A stretch of 10,499 bases of DNA from Nitrospirota bacterium (GTDB lineage Bacteria > Nitrospirota > 9FT-COMBO-42-15 > HDB-SIOI813), in contig JACRGZ010000084.1 in assembly GCA_016234155.1 (NCBI GenBank), forward strand, positions 1 through 10,499, given 5' to 3'. Each line of letters starts with the position of its first letter. The first letter of the stretch is position 1. The notes below the pieces were generated by a model. The model was not told where the DNA came from and ran no database searches. It worked only from the letters and a program-made list of their open reading frames with translations. The position numbers were made by a program, and so were the translations under genes. Positions 1 to 7,177 of the stretch are shown piece by piece.

Positions 1-179
1 CTGATAACATCTGCAGGAGGTTTTTCAAAGGCGACTGCCACATCGAGATCAGAATGAGTTTCAGGTATTACAGCCTCTCCTCCCATGTATCTTATACCAG
101 CCTCTGCCTGTGAGCCAAAGAGATAGATGCTTAGAATGTCATGCTTATCTGCGATCTTTTTTATAGATTGATTTATCAT
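1..179 (-). CDS. MNT-domain nucleotidyltransferase (partial, runs off left edge)
   Basis: Translating the minus strand from the ATG at 179 gives about 59 residues that begin MINQSIKKIADKHDILS, followed by LFGSQAEAG and, after a short spacer, HSDLDVAVAF. GS followed by DLD is the signature of the pol-beta-like minimal nucleotidyltransferase fold (GSx(n)DxD), in which the two Asp bind metal. In this family such proteins often act as antitoxins of HEPN/MNT pairs, transferring AMP to the HEPN toxin; others act as stand-alone transferases. A HEPN partner, if any, would lie beyond position 1 and cannot be seen. The stretch between GS and DLD is longer (about 20 residues) than in the shortest MNT proteins. 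There is no clear Shine-Dalgarno sequence before the ATG. Family call is confident; the antitoxin role is inference. Confidence 0.8.
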   Translation of the reverse strand, partial: MINQSIKKIADKHDILSIYLFGSQAEAGIRYMGGEAVIPETHSDLDVAVAFEKPPADVI

Positions 180-188
180 AAGTTTAAA

Positions 189-265
189 ATTATAGGACTA
201 TTATACATATTATGACTTATCAAAAACAGATAAACAAACCTACATCTTCCCTATCTGTTTGTCAA
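189..265 (-). promoter_or_regulatory. Candidate promoter region of the MNT gene
   Basis: On the minus strand a consensus -35 box TTGACA lies at 260-265, and 17 bases further on is a weak -10 box TAGGTT (237-242). Two perfect TATAAT boxes lie closer to the gene, at 200-205 and 189-194, but without a convincing -35 at the right distance. Which one is used cannot be decided from sequence. The TTGACA box directly follows the tandem repeats at 268-298, which suggests an activator or repressor site. Confidence 0.35.
224..260. repeat. 9-bp perfect inverted repeat, possible weak terminator
   Basis: AAACAGATA at 224-232 pairs perfectly with TATCTGTTT at 252-260, with a 19-base loop. Read on the minus strand, the second arm runs into a short T tract, so the hairpin could weakly terminate transcripts leaving the recQ remnant. 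The stem is AT-rich and the loop long, so a protein-binding role or chance is also possible. It overlaps the candidate MNT promoter. Confidence 0.3.
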
Positions 266-267
266 CC

Positions 268-298
268 ACCGCGAGTTTTATGATGTTACCGCGAGTTT
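268..298. repeat. Two direct repeats ACCGCGAGTTT spaced 20 bp
   Basis: ACCGCGAGTTT occurs at 268-278 and again at 288-298, so the copies lie on the same face of the helix about two turns apart. On the minus strand they sit immediately upstream of a TTGACA box, where an activator or autoregulating antitoxin would bind. They lie between the end of the recQ remnant (330) and the MNT gene. The binding protein is unknown. Confidence 0.5.
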
Positions 299-329
299 AA
301 AAATTCAGAGTTCATGTCAATATTTCTGG

Positions 330-1586
330 TTATTCTTCACCTTTACGCGCCATCGTCGCCCGGATCAGCCGCAGCTCTTCGTAGGAATACTCTTCTCCGA
401 GCCTTTCTTTCACGGGGGTCAGGAGGTGCGTCCCCAGTTCTTTGAATGCCTGCTTGATCCGCTCCTGTTTTTCAGGACTCACAAAGGAATCCACGGAAAT
501 CGCCTCACCGGCCCCACCATTTATAATCAGTTTTTCGAGTCTGAGAGAGGACCTTCCGGCTCTTCTCGTTCAACTTTAAGACAGGATATTTATCCCCGGA
601 AAGATATACATATCCCAGTTGAATCAATTCCCGGATAAACGATTGCCATTGAGGCTTTGAATACTCCTTTCCCACGCCGTATGTTTTCAGGGTGTCATGC
701 CGGTTCTGGAGTATCTTCTGACTTTTTGACCCCAGCAGGACGTCAACAATATACTGTGCCCCGAACCTCTCGCCTGTCCTGTAGACGCAGGACAATATCT
801 TTTGCGCGGCAATAGTCCCGTCAAACCGCTCCCTCGGTTCCACGCAGACATCGCAGTGGCCGCAATTGGGATCCTCATATCTTTCGCCAAAATACGCCAG
901 CAACACCCTTCTCCTGCAAACATGACTCTCACAATACTGGACCAGTTCCCGCAATTGACGGTATGCCGCCTTCCGGTCCTTTTCATCCTCCTTCTGTTCA
1001 ATAAAGTGCTCAATCTTGAACTTGTCTCCATAACTGAAAACAGGATGCAGTCGCTTTTCAACCCGTCTCTGCCCGCACGGCCTGTTTCCTGATAGTATCC
1101 CTCGATGCTCTTGGGCAGATCATAGTGGATGACATAGCGCACATTGGGTTTATCAATGCCCATGCCAAAGGCAATGGTCGCCACGATGATCTCCACATCG
1201 TCCCGGATAAAACGCTCCTGATTTTCATTCCTCACTTCGGGAGTCAGTCCTGCATGGTAAGGGAGAGCGCGATAGCCATCCGATTGAAGGCTTGCCGCCA
1301 GACTGTCGGCAGTCTTTCGGCTCTGGCAATAGATAATCCCTGAATCATTTTTCACTTCGCTCCCATCGCTTGCGCTGAGCGAAGCGAAGAATGGCATTGC
1401 TTGCATTGAGCGAAGCGAAAAAACCACTGCCCTTCTCGTCTCCAGATACTGGAGTATCTGATGATAGGGATGTTCCTTGGGCCTGACCTGATAATAGAGA
1501 TTCTTCCGGTTAAAGCTTGCCTTAAAGACCCTGCATTCGGGTAGTCTCAGAAAGGTACAAAGACATGGTGGGTTTGCACCACGCAC
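330..1586 (-). pseudogene. recQ: Decayed RecQ-family DNA helicase: N-terminal half lost, two frameshifts
   Basis: Three consecutive reading frames on the minus strand together match the second half of a RecQ helicase. The first (from about 1550) holds LRLPECRVFKASFNRKNLYY, motif IV (SGIIYCQSRKT), motif V (YHAGL, IIVATIAFGMGIDKPNVR) and motif VI (YYQETGRAGRDG). It shifts frame at the T run at 1037-1040; one extra T would restore LFFSYGDKFK. The second frame continues through the zinc-binding Cys set (YCESHVC, then CGHCDVC) and the RQC winged helix, then shifts again near 540. The third frame runs from about 539 to the TAA at 330 and carries the C-terminal helix-turn-helix tail (VDSFVSPEKQERIKQAF to TMARKGEE). 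The Walker A and DEAH part of the ATPase domain is absent upstream of 1586, so the protein cannot be a working helicase even if a frameshift were a sequencing error. A repeat is inserted at 1348-1422. Confidence 0.85.
1348..1422. repeat. Small palindromic repeat inserted in frame in the recQ remnant
   Basis: TTTTTCACTTCGCTC (1348-1362) and GAGCGAAGCGAAAAA (1408-1422) form a 15-bp inverted repeat with one mismatch. Inside, a 26-base unit containing TGAGCGAAGCGAA occurs twice (1365-1390 and 1396-1421, 22 of 26 the same). In the protein it adds about 27 residues (AVVFSLRSMQ through SEVKND) between the QYLETRR and SGIIYC segments, which are normally nearly adjacent in RecQ proteins. It looks like a copy of a short interspersed palindromic element that landed without breaking the frame. 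Confidence 0.65.
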
Positions 1587-1587
1587 T

Positions 1588-1645
1588 ATGAATTGTTTTC
1601 AGGATATATTGTAATTTTACATGCACGGTTATACCTGAAATTCAT
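1588..1645. repeat. Imperfect inverted repeat at the recQ remnant/MDR gene border
   Basis: ATGAATT, TTCAGG and TATA (1588-1607) are mirrored by TATA, CCTGAA and ATTCAT (1630-1645), interrupted by bulges of three bases and one base. The element covers the stop codon of the MDR gene and lies next to the point where RecQ homology ends (about 1550). It could be a transcript-end hairpin for the MDR gene, although no T run follows it, or the footprint of a lost small mobile element. Confidence 0.4.
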
Positions 1646-2652
1646 CGGTTGCATACCAGTACTATCTTTCCGCTTATAGATGCATTGCTGATTAATTCAT
1701 GCGCCCTCGCTGCTTCAACTAAAGGCAATCTTGCAGCCACTACAGGAGAGATTTGTTTTTGTACCAAAAGGTCGAGCAACATTTTCAGATCCTGGCGGCA
1801 CAGTTCCCGGCTGCTGTATGGCCACATACCAATACCGAAAAGCCAAAGCACTTTCTTCCTGTCAGGTATCAGTTTAAGAAGTATGAGGATCAGAAAACCA
1901 ATTGCCACTTCCATCTTGCCATCTTTTAAGATGGAAGAAATGCCAAATGGCACTAACCTCCCTCCTTTCCGAAGCGTCTTATATGATTGCAACCAGTGTG
2001 TCCCACCGATAGGGTCGAATACTGCATCAACACCATCACCCGTCAGATTGCGGATACGTTCTGCAAAGTCTTCGTTCTTGTAATCAATCGGAACTCCGCC
2101 AAGACTGGCTACGAGATCATGTTTTCCTTTCGATGCGGTCCCATACATCTCCAGTCCTGAGAGCCGGCCCAGTTGGAGTAACGCCGTACCAACAGCGCCT
2201 CCTGCGCCATGGTATAAAATCCTTTCCCCCTGTTTAACGCGTGCAGCACGATGCAGTAACTGATACGCAGTTACATAGGTCAGGCAGAGGCATACCGCCT
2301 CTGCAGGATCCAAATTCACCGGCACAATAACAAGTTCTGATGCAGGGACACATACATACCCGGCGTAACAGCCGGATCTTCTCAGGGTAGCGACAGTTTC
2401 TCCAATCCCTGGAGCAGTTATCCCCGCTCCATGCTTATCTACTATCCCTACCATGTCGAAACCCGGGGTGAACGGCTTTGCAGGCATTCCGGGAAACAAC
2501 CCTTCCCGTACCAGGATGTCGGTAAAGGCAACCCCTGCTGTCAGGACCTTTACCCTGACCTCTCCGGTACGGGGCTCAGGAAGCTCTTCCTCCACTACCT
2601 GTAAGACTTCCGGGCCACCACTTCTGGTTATGACAATTCGTTTGTATTTCAT
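1642..2652 (-). CDS. MDR-superfamily NAD(P)-dependent oxidoreductase, quinone-oxidoreductase-like
   Basis: A 336-residue protein of the medium-chain dehydrogenase/reductase superfamily, full length for its class. The N-terminal GroES-like domain (about 1-125) has the typical opening GGPEVLQVVEEELPEPRTGEV and the FTPGFDMVG segment; the Rossmann domain follows, with the dinucleotide-binding turn HGAGGAVGTALLQLG at 148-162. The catalytic-zinc Cys of alcohol dehydrogenases is replaced (AFTD at 42-45) and there is no four-Cys structural zinc lobe, so it belongs to the zinc-less quinone-reductase/enoyl-reductase branch, probably reducing an enone or quinone with NADPH; the substrate cannot be named. 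A hydrophobic stretch near 249-262 is common in this subgroup. The start is supported by GAGGGG at 2661-2666, eight bases before the ATG. The Uma2 gene ends 44 bases upstream on the same strand, so the two may be co-transcribed. Confidence 0.85.
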   Translation of the reverse strand: MKYKRIVITRSGGPEVLQVVEEELPEPRTGEVRVKVLTAGVAFTDILVREGLFPGMPAKPFTPGFDMVGIVDKHGAGITAPGIGETVATLRRSGCYAGYVCVPASELVIVPVNLDPAEAVCLCLTYVTAYQLLHRAARVKQGERILYHGAGGAVGTALLQLGRLSGLEMYGTASKGKHDLVASLGGVPIDYKNEDFAERIRNLTGDGVDAVFDPIGGTHWLQSYKTLRKGGRLVPFGISSILKDGKMEVAIGFLILILLKLIPDRKKVLWLFGIGMWPYSSRELCRQDLKMLLDLLVQKQISPVVAARLPLVEAARAHELISNASISGKIVLVCNR

Positions 2653-2696
2653 CTTGAAATCCCCTCTTTTATCTATTTATGTCGTGACGTCTTTTA

Positions 2697-3260
2697 TTAT
2701 CCGAGGATCTGTTTTGCTGTCAGGCTTACATCCGGAAAGTTCTTTGGAGAGATGGTCTGATCATTCCTTGCAATTCTCCTGAATTCATATCCTACAGACC
2801 GTGGTGAGGAATATATTTCAATAGAGTTTTCCAGGAGGTTTACCAGCCATACCTCCTGGATATTTGCCCTTGCATATAAGGGTATCTTTATTTCTCTATC
2901 ATATTCTACAGAGCTATCTGCAACTTCTACTATCAGTAATACATCTTCTGCCTTTGGTAATTCATCTGAGTAGAAATCCTCTTTGTATTTCAGCAATGTG
3001 ATATCCGGCTCAGGTTCTGACTCTTCCCTTGGTAGCAGTACCGGGTCCTGCACACTTACTATTGCAAACCCTTGCAGTTTCCGACTGAAGAAGCTATTGA
3101 GTCGCTTTACACAGGCTGAATGTCTGGTTCCTATCGGTGTCATATCCACTATCCTCCCTTCTATCAACTCTACCCTGTCATCCTCATGAAGTATCCCGGT
3201 GGAAATCAGACGGTGGTATGTCTCAATATTAAATCTATGGATTATTGTCTCTGTCACCAT
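2697..3260 (-). CDS. Uma2-family (DUF820) putative restriction-like endonuclease
   Basis: A 187-residue protein that matches the Uma2/DUF820 family over its whole length. Visible signature pieces are VELIEG (30-35), PEPDI (83-87), IVEVADSS (110-117), a Lys in the DREIKIPLYAR segment (K125) and EVWLVNLLENSIEIY. E31, D86, E112 and K125 are in the order expected for a PD-(D/E)xK nuclease active site, so it is probably catalytically competent. The biological role of the family is not established; copies are very numerous in cyanobacteria, Planctomycetes and Nitrospirota-like genomes and often stand alone near mobile or decayed DNA, as here. GAGGTAA at 3267-3273 is a good ribosome binding site before the ATG at 3260. 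It is the first gene of the minus-strand run and is divergent from the hyf operon. Confidence 0.88.
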   Translation of the reverse strand: MVTETIIHRFNIETYHRLISTGILHEDDRVELIEGRIVDMTPIGTRHSACVKRLNSFFSRKLQGFAIVSVQDPVLLPREESEPEPDITLLKYKEDFYSDELPKAEDVLLIVEVADSSVEYDREIKIPLYARANIQEVWLVNLLENSIEIYSSPRSVGYEFRRIARNDQTISPKNFPDVSLTAKQILG

Positions 3261-3295
3261 TCCAAATTACCTCGTTTAATACCAGATACCACATA

Positions 3296-3301
3296 ATTAT
3301 A
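3296..3301 (-). promoter_or_regulatory. Candidate -10 box for the Uma2 gene
   Basis: On the minus strand a perfect TATAAT lies 36 bases before the Uma2 start. The position suits a promoter, but no good -35 box lies 16-18 bases upstream; a TTGACA at 3307-3312 is too close (5-base spacer). A short inverted repeat ATTGT-CAA-ACAAT (3305-3317) overlaps that box and might be an operator. Confidence 0.35.
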
Positions 3302-3326
3302 CACATTGTCAAACAATCTGCTTCTA

Positions 3327-3362
3327 TCAATAAAAAAAATTTATGTCTATTTTATTTATTGA
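3327..3362. repeat. AT-rich 8-bp inverted repeat in the divergent intergenic region
   Basis: TCAATAAA at 3327-3334 pairs perfectly with TTTATTGA at 3355-3362. It lies between the divergent uma2 and hyfB promoters and could be a regulator site, but in sequence this rich in A and T a chance match is quite possible. The rest of 3261-3516 holds no gene that I can support. Confidence 0.25.
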
Positions 3363-3380
3363 CACATTTGATTCATTAAC

Positions 3381-3409
3381 TTGACATTCATTTTTGGAAT
3401 ACTTAATAT
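3381..3409 (+). promoter_or_regulatory. Sigma70-type promoter of the hyf-like operon
   Basis: TTGACA at 3381-3386 is followed, after exactly 17 bases, by TAATAT at 3404-3409, giving a near-consensus housekeeping promoter. Transcription would start near 3416 and leave a leader of about 100 bases before hyfB. A second TTGACA at 3359-3364 lies 22 bases upstream but has no good -10 partner. In the leader, TAAGTA (3445-3450) and TACTTA (3457-3462) form a small inverted repeat. No sigma54 (GG-N10-GC) element of the kind seen for E. coli hyf was recognised. Confidence 0.65.
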
Positions 3410-3516
3410 AAAAAATTAATTGCATTTACCTTTCAAAAGCGTTATAAGTAAAAATATACTTAAGATGTTTATGTTCATTTCTAAAAAAATCATGCCAAGA
3501 GTGTCCACATAAATAG

Positions 3517-5565
3517 ATGAGCATATCTCCGTTTATTCTTGCAGCATCAGCTATTTTGATTTTTTTATCTATACCGCTTCTCGTACCCCTCTTTCTGCGA
3601 CACCAGCGACTCCTGATAAACATATCAAGTCTTATAGCCGCCATTGCATCGCTCCTGGCTATTACAGCAGGGGTCTGGACTGTCTGGAAAGGGAGTACAG
3701 AGTCTTACATTATGCCCTTAGGTCTTCCTGACCTGCCGTTTCATCTCAGGCTCGACCCTTTATCCGGTTTCTTTTTTACAGTAATAGGTCTTCTCGGTTT
3801 CTCTGTCTCCATTTATTCCATAGGATATGTCAAGGGATTTCTATCCCGCAGGCCAGTCAATCGCCTGATTATTTTTTACAACCTCTTCATGGCAGGGATG
3901 TTCATGGTGATTATTGCCGACGATGCCTTCTTTTTCCTCATCTCCTGGGAGATCATGGCAGCGGCATCCTATTTTCTTGTCATGTTTGAAGATGAGAAGG
4001 CAGAAAACAGGAAAGGGGCATTCATATACATTCTGGTCGCCCATGTGGGAGCCATTGCCATACTACTTTCCTTTGGTGTCATGGCAAGTCTTGCTACAGG
4101 TTTTGAGAACTTCGGGGGATATACTTTTGATGCTATGAGGCAGACAGAGTTTCCTATTAAATGGGCAACAGTAGCCTTTTTACTGGCATTCCTGGGTTTT
4201 TCTGCAAAGGCAGGTGTCTTCCCGCTCCACGCCTGGCTGCCTGAGGCACATCCCGTTGCCCCTTCAAATGTCTCTGCCCTTATGAGCGGGGTAATGCTCA
4301 AGACTGCAATTTATGGAATAGTGAGGGTTACATTTGACATTATTAAAGATTTCCCCTGGTGGTGGGGTGTAATTGTATTGATATTCGGTCTGTTATCGGC
4401 TGTTATGGGGGTACTCTATGCCCTTATGCAGCACGACCTGAAGAGACTCCTTGCCTATCATTCTGTAGAAAATATAGGGATAATACTCATTGGTATCGGG
4501 CTCGCCATGACATTTACCTCCTTTCATTTACCGGTTCTTGCTGCACTTGCCATTACAGCAGGGCTTTATCACACCCTTAACCATGCCATGTTTAAGGGCC
4601 TCTTATTTATGGGGGCAGGTGCTGTTCTTCATGCTACACGTGTAAGAAATATGGAGGAGATGGGGGGACTTATCCACAAAATGCCATGGACCGCAGCCCT
4701 TTTTCTCATTGGTTGTATATCTATATCTGCCCTTCCGCCATTTAATGGATTTGTCTCGGAATGGCTTACCTTTCAGGCATTTCTGCTTTCACCATCGCTC
4801 CCAAGTCCTATTCTCAAGTTGATCTTTCCACTTGCTGCCGCCCTCCTTGCCCTTACCGCGGCCCTTGCAGCCACCTGTTTCGTAAAGGCATTTGGCATAA
4901 CATTTTTAGGACAGTGGCGGGGTCATCATACCCATGTTCATGAAGCATCTCCGTCTATGAGAGTTGGCATGATTCTTACTGCTGTCTCATGTCTGTTTCT
5001 CGGGGTCTTCCCGACCATGGTAATAAGCTGGATGGATATTATACCTGAGAAACTGGTAGGGGGTTCTCTTACAACTACAGCCGGACAATTCGGATGGTTG
5101 TGGCTTACACCTATATCCCATTCAAGGGCCTCTTATTCAGCCCCTCTCGTCTTCCTTATAATACTGGCGGTTGTCCTGCTTATATACATTTTCTTACATA
5201 CAAGGAAGACAGCCATTCACCGGGGACCTCTGTGGGATTGCGGATTTGAAAAGATTGATACGCGGATGCAGTATACGGGAACCTCTTTTGCAATGCCTAT
5301 CCGCAGGATATTAGGGTTTATCTTCCTGATAAAAGAAACGGTACGTATCGAAGCATCTACCGGAACACCAGGGCATAATACATTCCCCCGGTCAATACAT
5401 TACCGGCTCAGGGTTAGAGACCGCATGTGGGGCTGGATATACAATCCTGTGGCAGATGCGAGCTTCTGGATAGCCAGGAAGACCGGAAAACTTCAGCAGG
5501 GAAGGATACAGGCGTATCTCGTATATTCATTTGTAACAATTATAATACTTCTGGTGTTATTATGA
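3517..5565 (+). CDS. hyfB: Hydrogenase-4 subunit B-like proton antiporter subunit (NuoL/M/N family)
   Basis: A 682-residue polytopic membrane protein, close to the usual HyfB/HycC length (about 670). It belongs to the Mrp-antiporter-like NuoL/M/N family and should form a proton- or sodium-translocating channel of the complex. The family's charged residues are visible: Glu in the FLISWE segment (E145), Lys in GFSAKAG (K231), Lys in GVMLKTAIYG (K262), Lys in LNHAMFKGLLF (K360) and Glu in GFVSEWL (E415). The C-terminal extension contains the HyfB-type GPLWDCGF and MQYTGTSFAMPIRRI segments. An in-frame TAG immediately before the ATG fixes the earliest possible start; the Shine-Dalgarno sequence is weak, which is unusual for the first gene of an operon. 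Its stop overlaps the hyfC start (ATGA), implying translational coupling. Confidence 0.9.
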   Translation: MSISPFILAASAILIFLSIPLLVPLFLRHQRLLINISSLIAAIASLLAITAGVWTVWKGSTESYIMPLGLPDLPFHLRLDPLSGFFFTVIGLLGFSVSIYSIGYVKGFLSRRPVNRLIIFYNLFMAGMFMVIIADDAFFFLISWEIMAAASYFLVMFEDEKAENRKGAFIYILVAHVGAIAILLSFGVMASLATGFENFGGYTFDAMRQTEFPIKWATVAFLLAFLGFSAKAGVFPLHAWLPEAHPVAPSNVSALMSGVMLKTAIYGIVRVTFDIIKDFPWWWGVIVLIFGLLSAVMGVLYALMQHDLKRLLAYHSVENIGIILIGIGLAMTFTSFHLPVLAALAITAGLYHTLNHAMFKGLLFMGAGAVLHATRVRNMEEMGGLIHKMPWTAALFLIGCISISALPPFNGFVSEWLTFQAFLLSPSLPSPILKLIFPLAAALLALTAALAATCFVKAFGITFLGQWRGHHTHVHEASPSMRVGMILTAVSCLFLGVFPTMVISWMDIIPEKLVGGSLTTTAGQFGWLWLTPISHSRASYSAPLVFLIILAVVLLIYIFLHTRKTAIHRGPLWDCGFEKIDTRMQYTGTSFAMPIRRILGFIFLIKETVRIEASTGTPGHNTFPRSIHYRLRVRDRMWGWIYNPVADASFWIARKTGKLQQGRIQAYLVYSFVTIIILLVLL

Positions 5566-6509
5566 ACGTATTTTCCCCTTTGTTTGTCATGTGCTTACAG
5601 TTTATTGCCGTCCTCTTTGCAGCACCGGCCTTTGCAGGATGGGTGAGAATGGTGAAATGCTGGTTCCAGGGCCGGAAATCCGCCGGACTGTTTCAGCCAT
5701 ACAGGGACATATTTAAACTGCTTAATAAGGATGTTGTACTGGCAGAAAATGCATCCTGGATATTCCGGTTTACCCCTTTCCTTGTGTTCGGCACTACAGT
5801 TCTGGCAGGGGTGATCATTCCCATACTCTCCATAGACCTTCCCCTCTCCGCAACTGCTGATGCCATTGCCCTGGTGGCCCTGTTTACTATTGCCCGTTTC
5901 TTCACGGCACTTGCCGGATTGGACATAGGCACAGCCTTTGGTGGAATGGGTTCAAGCAGGGAAAAAACGGTTGCATCCATGTCGGAACCCGCCATGCTCA
6001 TGGCTATTTTTACTGTGTCCCTTGTAAGTCAGTCCACATCCATTTCACATATGGTGAATGTTATTGCCCACGGAGAGTTTGTTCTCAGGCCGTCTCTGGC
6101 CTTTGCCCTTCTGGCCTTCATACTTATTGCACTTGCAGAAACCGGGAGGATACCGGTGGACAACCCGGCAACCCATCTGGAGCTGACCATGATCCATGAG
6201 GCGATGATACTGGAATATTCCGGCCGCCATCTGGCCCTTATAGAGTGGGCGGGTATGATGAAACTCTTTCTTTTTACCACCCTGGGAATAGCACTGTTCT
6301 TTCCATGGGGTATTGCTGCAGCGGGAGATATTACCTTCCTCCCTGTTGCCATTTTATTACTGCTGATAAAACTCTTTTTTGCAGGCATAGGTCTTGTATT
6401 GATAGAAATCGGTTTGGCAAAGATGAGGCTCTTCAGAATACAGGAGTTTCTTGGAAGCGCATTCCTGTTTGCCACCCTCGGATTATTATCATACTTTATG
6501 CTGGAGTAA
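5562..6509 (+). CDS. hyfC: Hydrogenase-4 subunit C-like membrane subunit (NuoH/HycD family)
   Basis: 315 residues, the normal HyfC/HycD size. This NuoH-like protein anchors the soluble arm to the membrane and links redox chemistry to the ion channels. Diagnostic segments are GRKSAGLFQPYRDIFKLLNKD (37-57), GTAFGGMGSSREKTVASMSEPA (123-144), the acidic loop AETGRIPVDNP (192-202), HLELTMIHEAM and LEYSGRH (217-223). About eight membrane helices are evident. The ATG at 5562 overlaps the hyfB TGA; a longer open frame from 5427 is rejected because its extra 45 residues lie within hyfB and are not NuoH-like. The position directly after hyfB matches the E. coli hyfB-C order. Confidence 0.92.
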   Translation: MNVFSPLFVMCLQFIAVLFAAPAFAGWVRMVKCWFQGRKSAGLFQPYRDIFKLLNKDVVLAENASWIFRFTPFLVFGTTVLAGVIIPILSIDLPLSATADAIALVALFTIARFFTALAGLDIGTAFGGMGSSREKTVASMSEPAMLMAIFTVSLVSQSTSISHMVNVIAHGEFVLRPSLAFALLAFILIALAETGRIPVDNPATHLELTMIHEAMILEYSGRHLALIEWAGMMKLFLFTTLGIALFFPWGIAAAGDITFLPVAILLLLIKLFFAGIGLVLIEIGLAKMRLFRIQEFLGSAFLFATLGLLSYFMLE

Positions 6510-6516
6510 TATATCT

Positions 6517-7176
6517 ATGAACATTGCAGCACAGATAAACAGTATCCTTGCAGCCCTGGTGCTTCTTACAGCCTTCGGACTCCTCGTTCAAAGGAGGATA
6601 TACGGATTATTACACCTCTTTGCATGGCAGGGACTCTTTCTTTCAATAAGCACCGGATTGGTCGGCTATGTAGCAAGGCAACACCACCTGTATATCTCGT
6701 CTATCCTGACCCTGGCCCTGAAGGTAATAGTGCTCCCTTATATCCTGCACACACTAATAGTCCGGCTTAAGATTCATAAGGAAGTTGAAACTGTTGTAAA
6801 CATCCCGACGACAATGTTGATGGGGATTGCCCTTGTGATCTTCTCATATCATCTTACAGCACCGATCAGGGAGCTTTCGACCCTTGTAACACGTTCCACC
6901 ATAGCCGTGGCGCTGGCCACAGTCATGCTGGGTCTCCTGATGATGATTACCAGGAGGCATGCTGTTACACAGATTATAGGGTTTCTTGCAATGGAAAACG
7001 GCCTTTTCTTTGCGGCTACCAGTGCCACATATGGGATGCCGCTGGTTGTAGAATTAGGCGTGGGTCTGGATATTCTCATAGCAGCATTTATCTTCGGCAT
7101 ATTCTTTTTCCATATCCGGGAGACTTTTGATTCCCTCGATGTGGAACAGATGGCAAGATTGAAGGAGGAGGAGTAG
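6517..7176 (+). CDS. hyfE: Hydrogenase-4 subunit E-like membrane subunit (contains NuoK-like part)
   Basis: 219 residues, matching HyfE (about 216 in E. coli). It has about seven membrane helices. The C-terminal third resembles NuoK and keeps its two buried acids: E160 in FLAMENGLFFAAT and E179 in VVELGVGLDILIAAF. These carboxylates are part of the proton path in complex I. The start at 6517 is preceded by GGAG at 6503-6506, overlapping the end of hyfC, and the gap to hyfC is 7 bases. A longer frame from 6451 would add residues overlapping hyfC and is not HyfE-like. In the E. coli hyf operon hyfD stands between hyfC and hyfE; here it is missing. Confidence 0.9.
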   Translation: MNIAAQINSILAALVLLTAFGLLVQRRIYGLLHLFAWQGLFLSISTGLVGYVARQHHLYISSILTLALKVIVLPYILHTLIVRLKIHKEVETVVNIPTTMLMGIALVIFSYHLTAPIRELSTLVTRSTIAVALATVMLGLLMMITRRHAVTQIIGFLAMENGLFFAATSATYGMPLVVELGVGLDILIAAFIFGIFFFHIRETFDSLDVEQMARLKEEE

Positions 7177-7177
7177 G

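Noticed and set aside
268..298. CRISPR-like repeat
   Set aside because: Only two 11-base copies with a 9-base spacing, too short and too few for a CRISPR array.
1030..1050. Programmed frameshift in the recQ gene
   Set aside because: No recognisable stimulatory structure was seen, a second shift and loss of the ATPase half are present, and decay explains all of them.
3465..3512. Possible 15-residue leader peptide before hyfB
   Set aside because: It has no ribosome binding site and no regulatory composition; an ORF this short in AT-rich DNA is likely chance.
5427..5561. Longer start for the HyfC-like protein
   Set aside because: The additional 45 residues lie within hyfB in another frame and do not look like a NuoH N-terminus; the ATGA overlap start gives the normal length.
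6029..6475. Minus-strand open frames opposite hyfC (also opposite hyfE, hyfF and hyfG)
   Set aside because: Their translations show no family motifs; they are antisense shadows of strongly recognised genes.
6451..6516. Longer start for the HyfE-like protein
   Set aside because: It would overlap hyfC by 59 bases and adds polar residues not expected; the ATG at 6517 has a GGAG site at the right distance.
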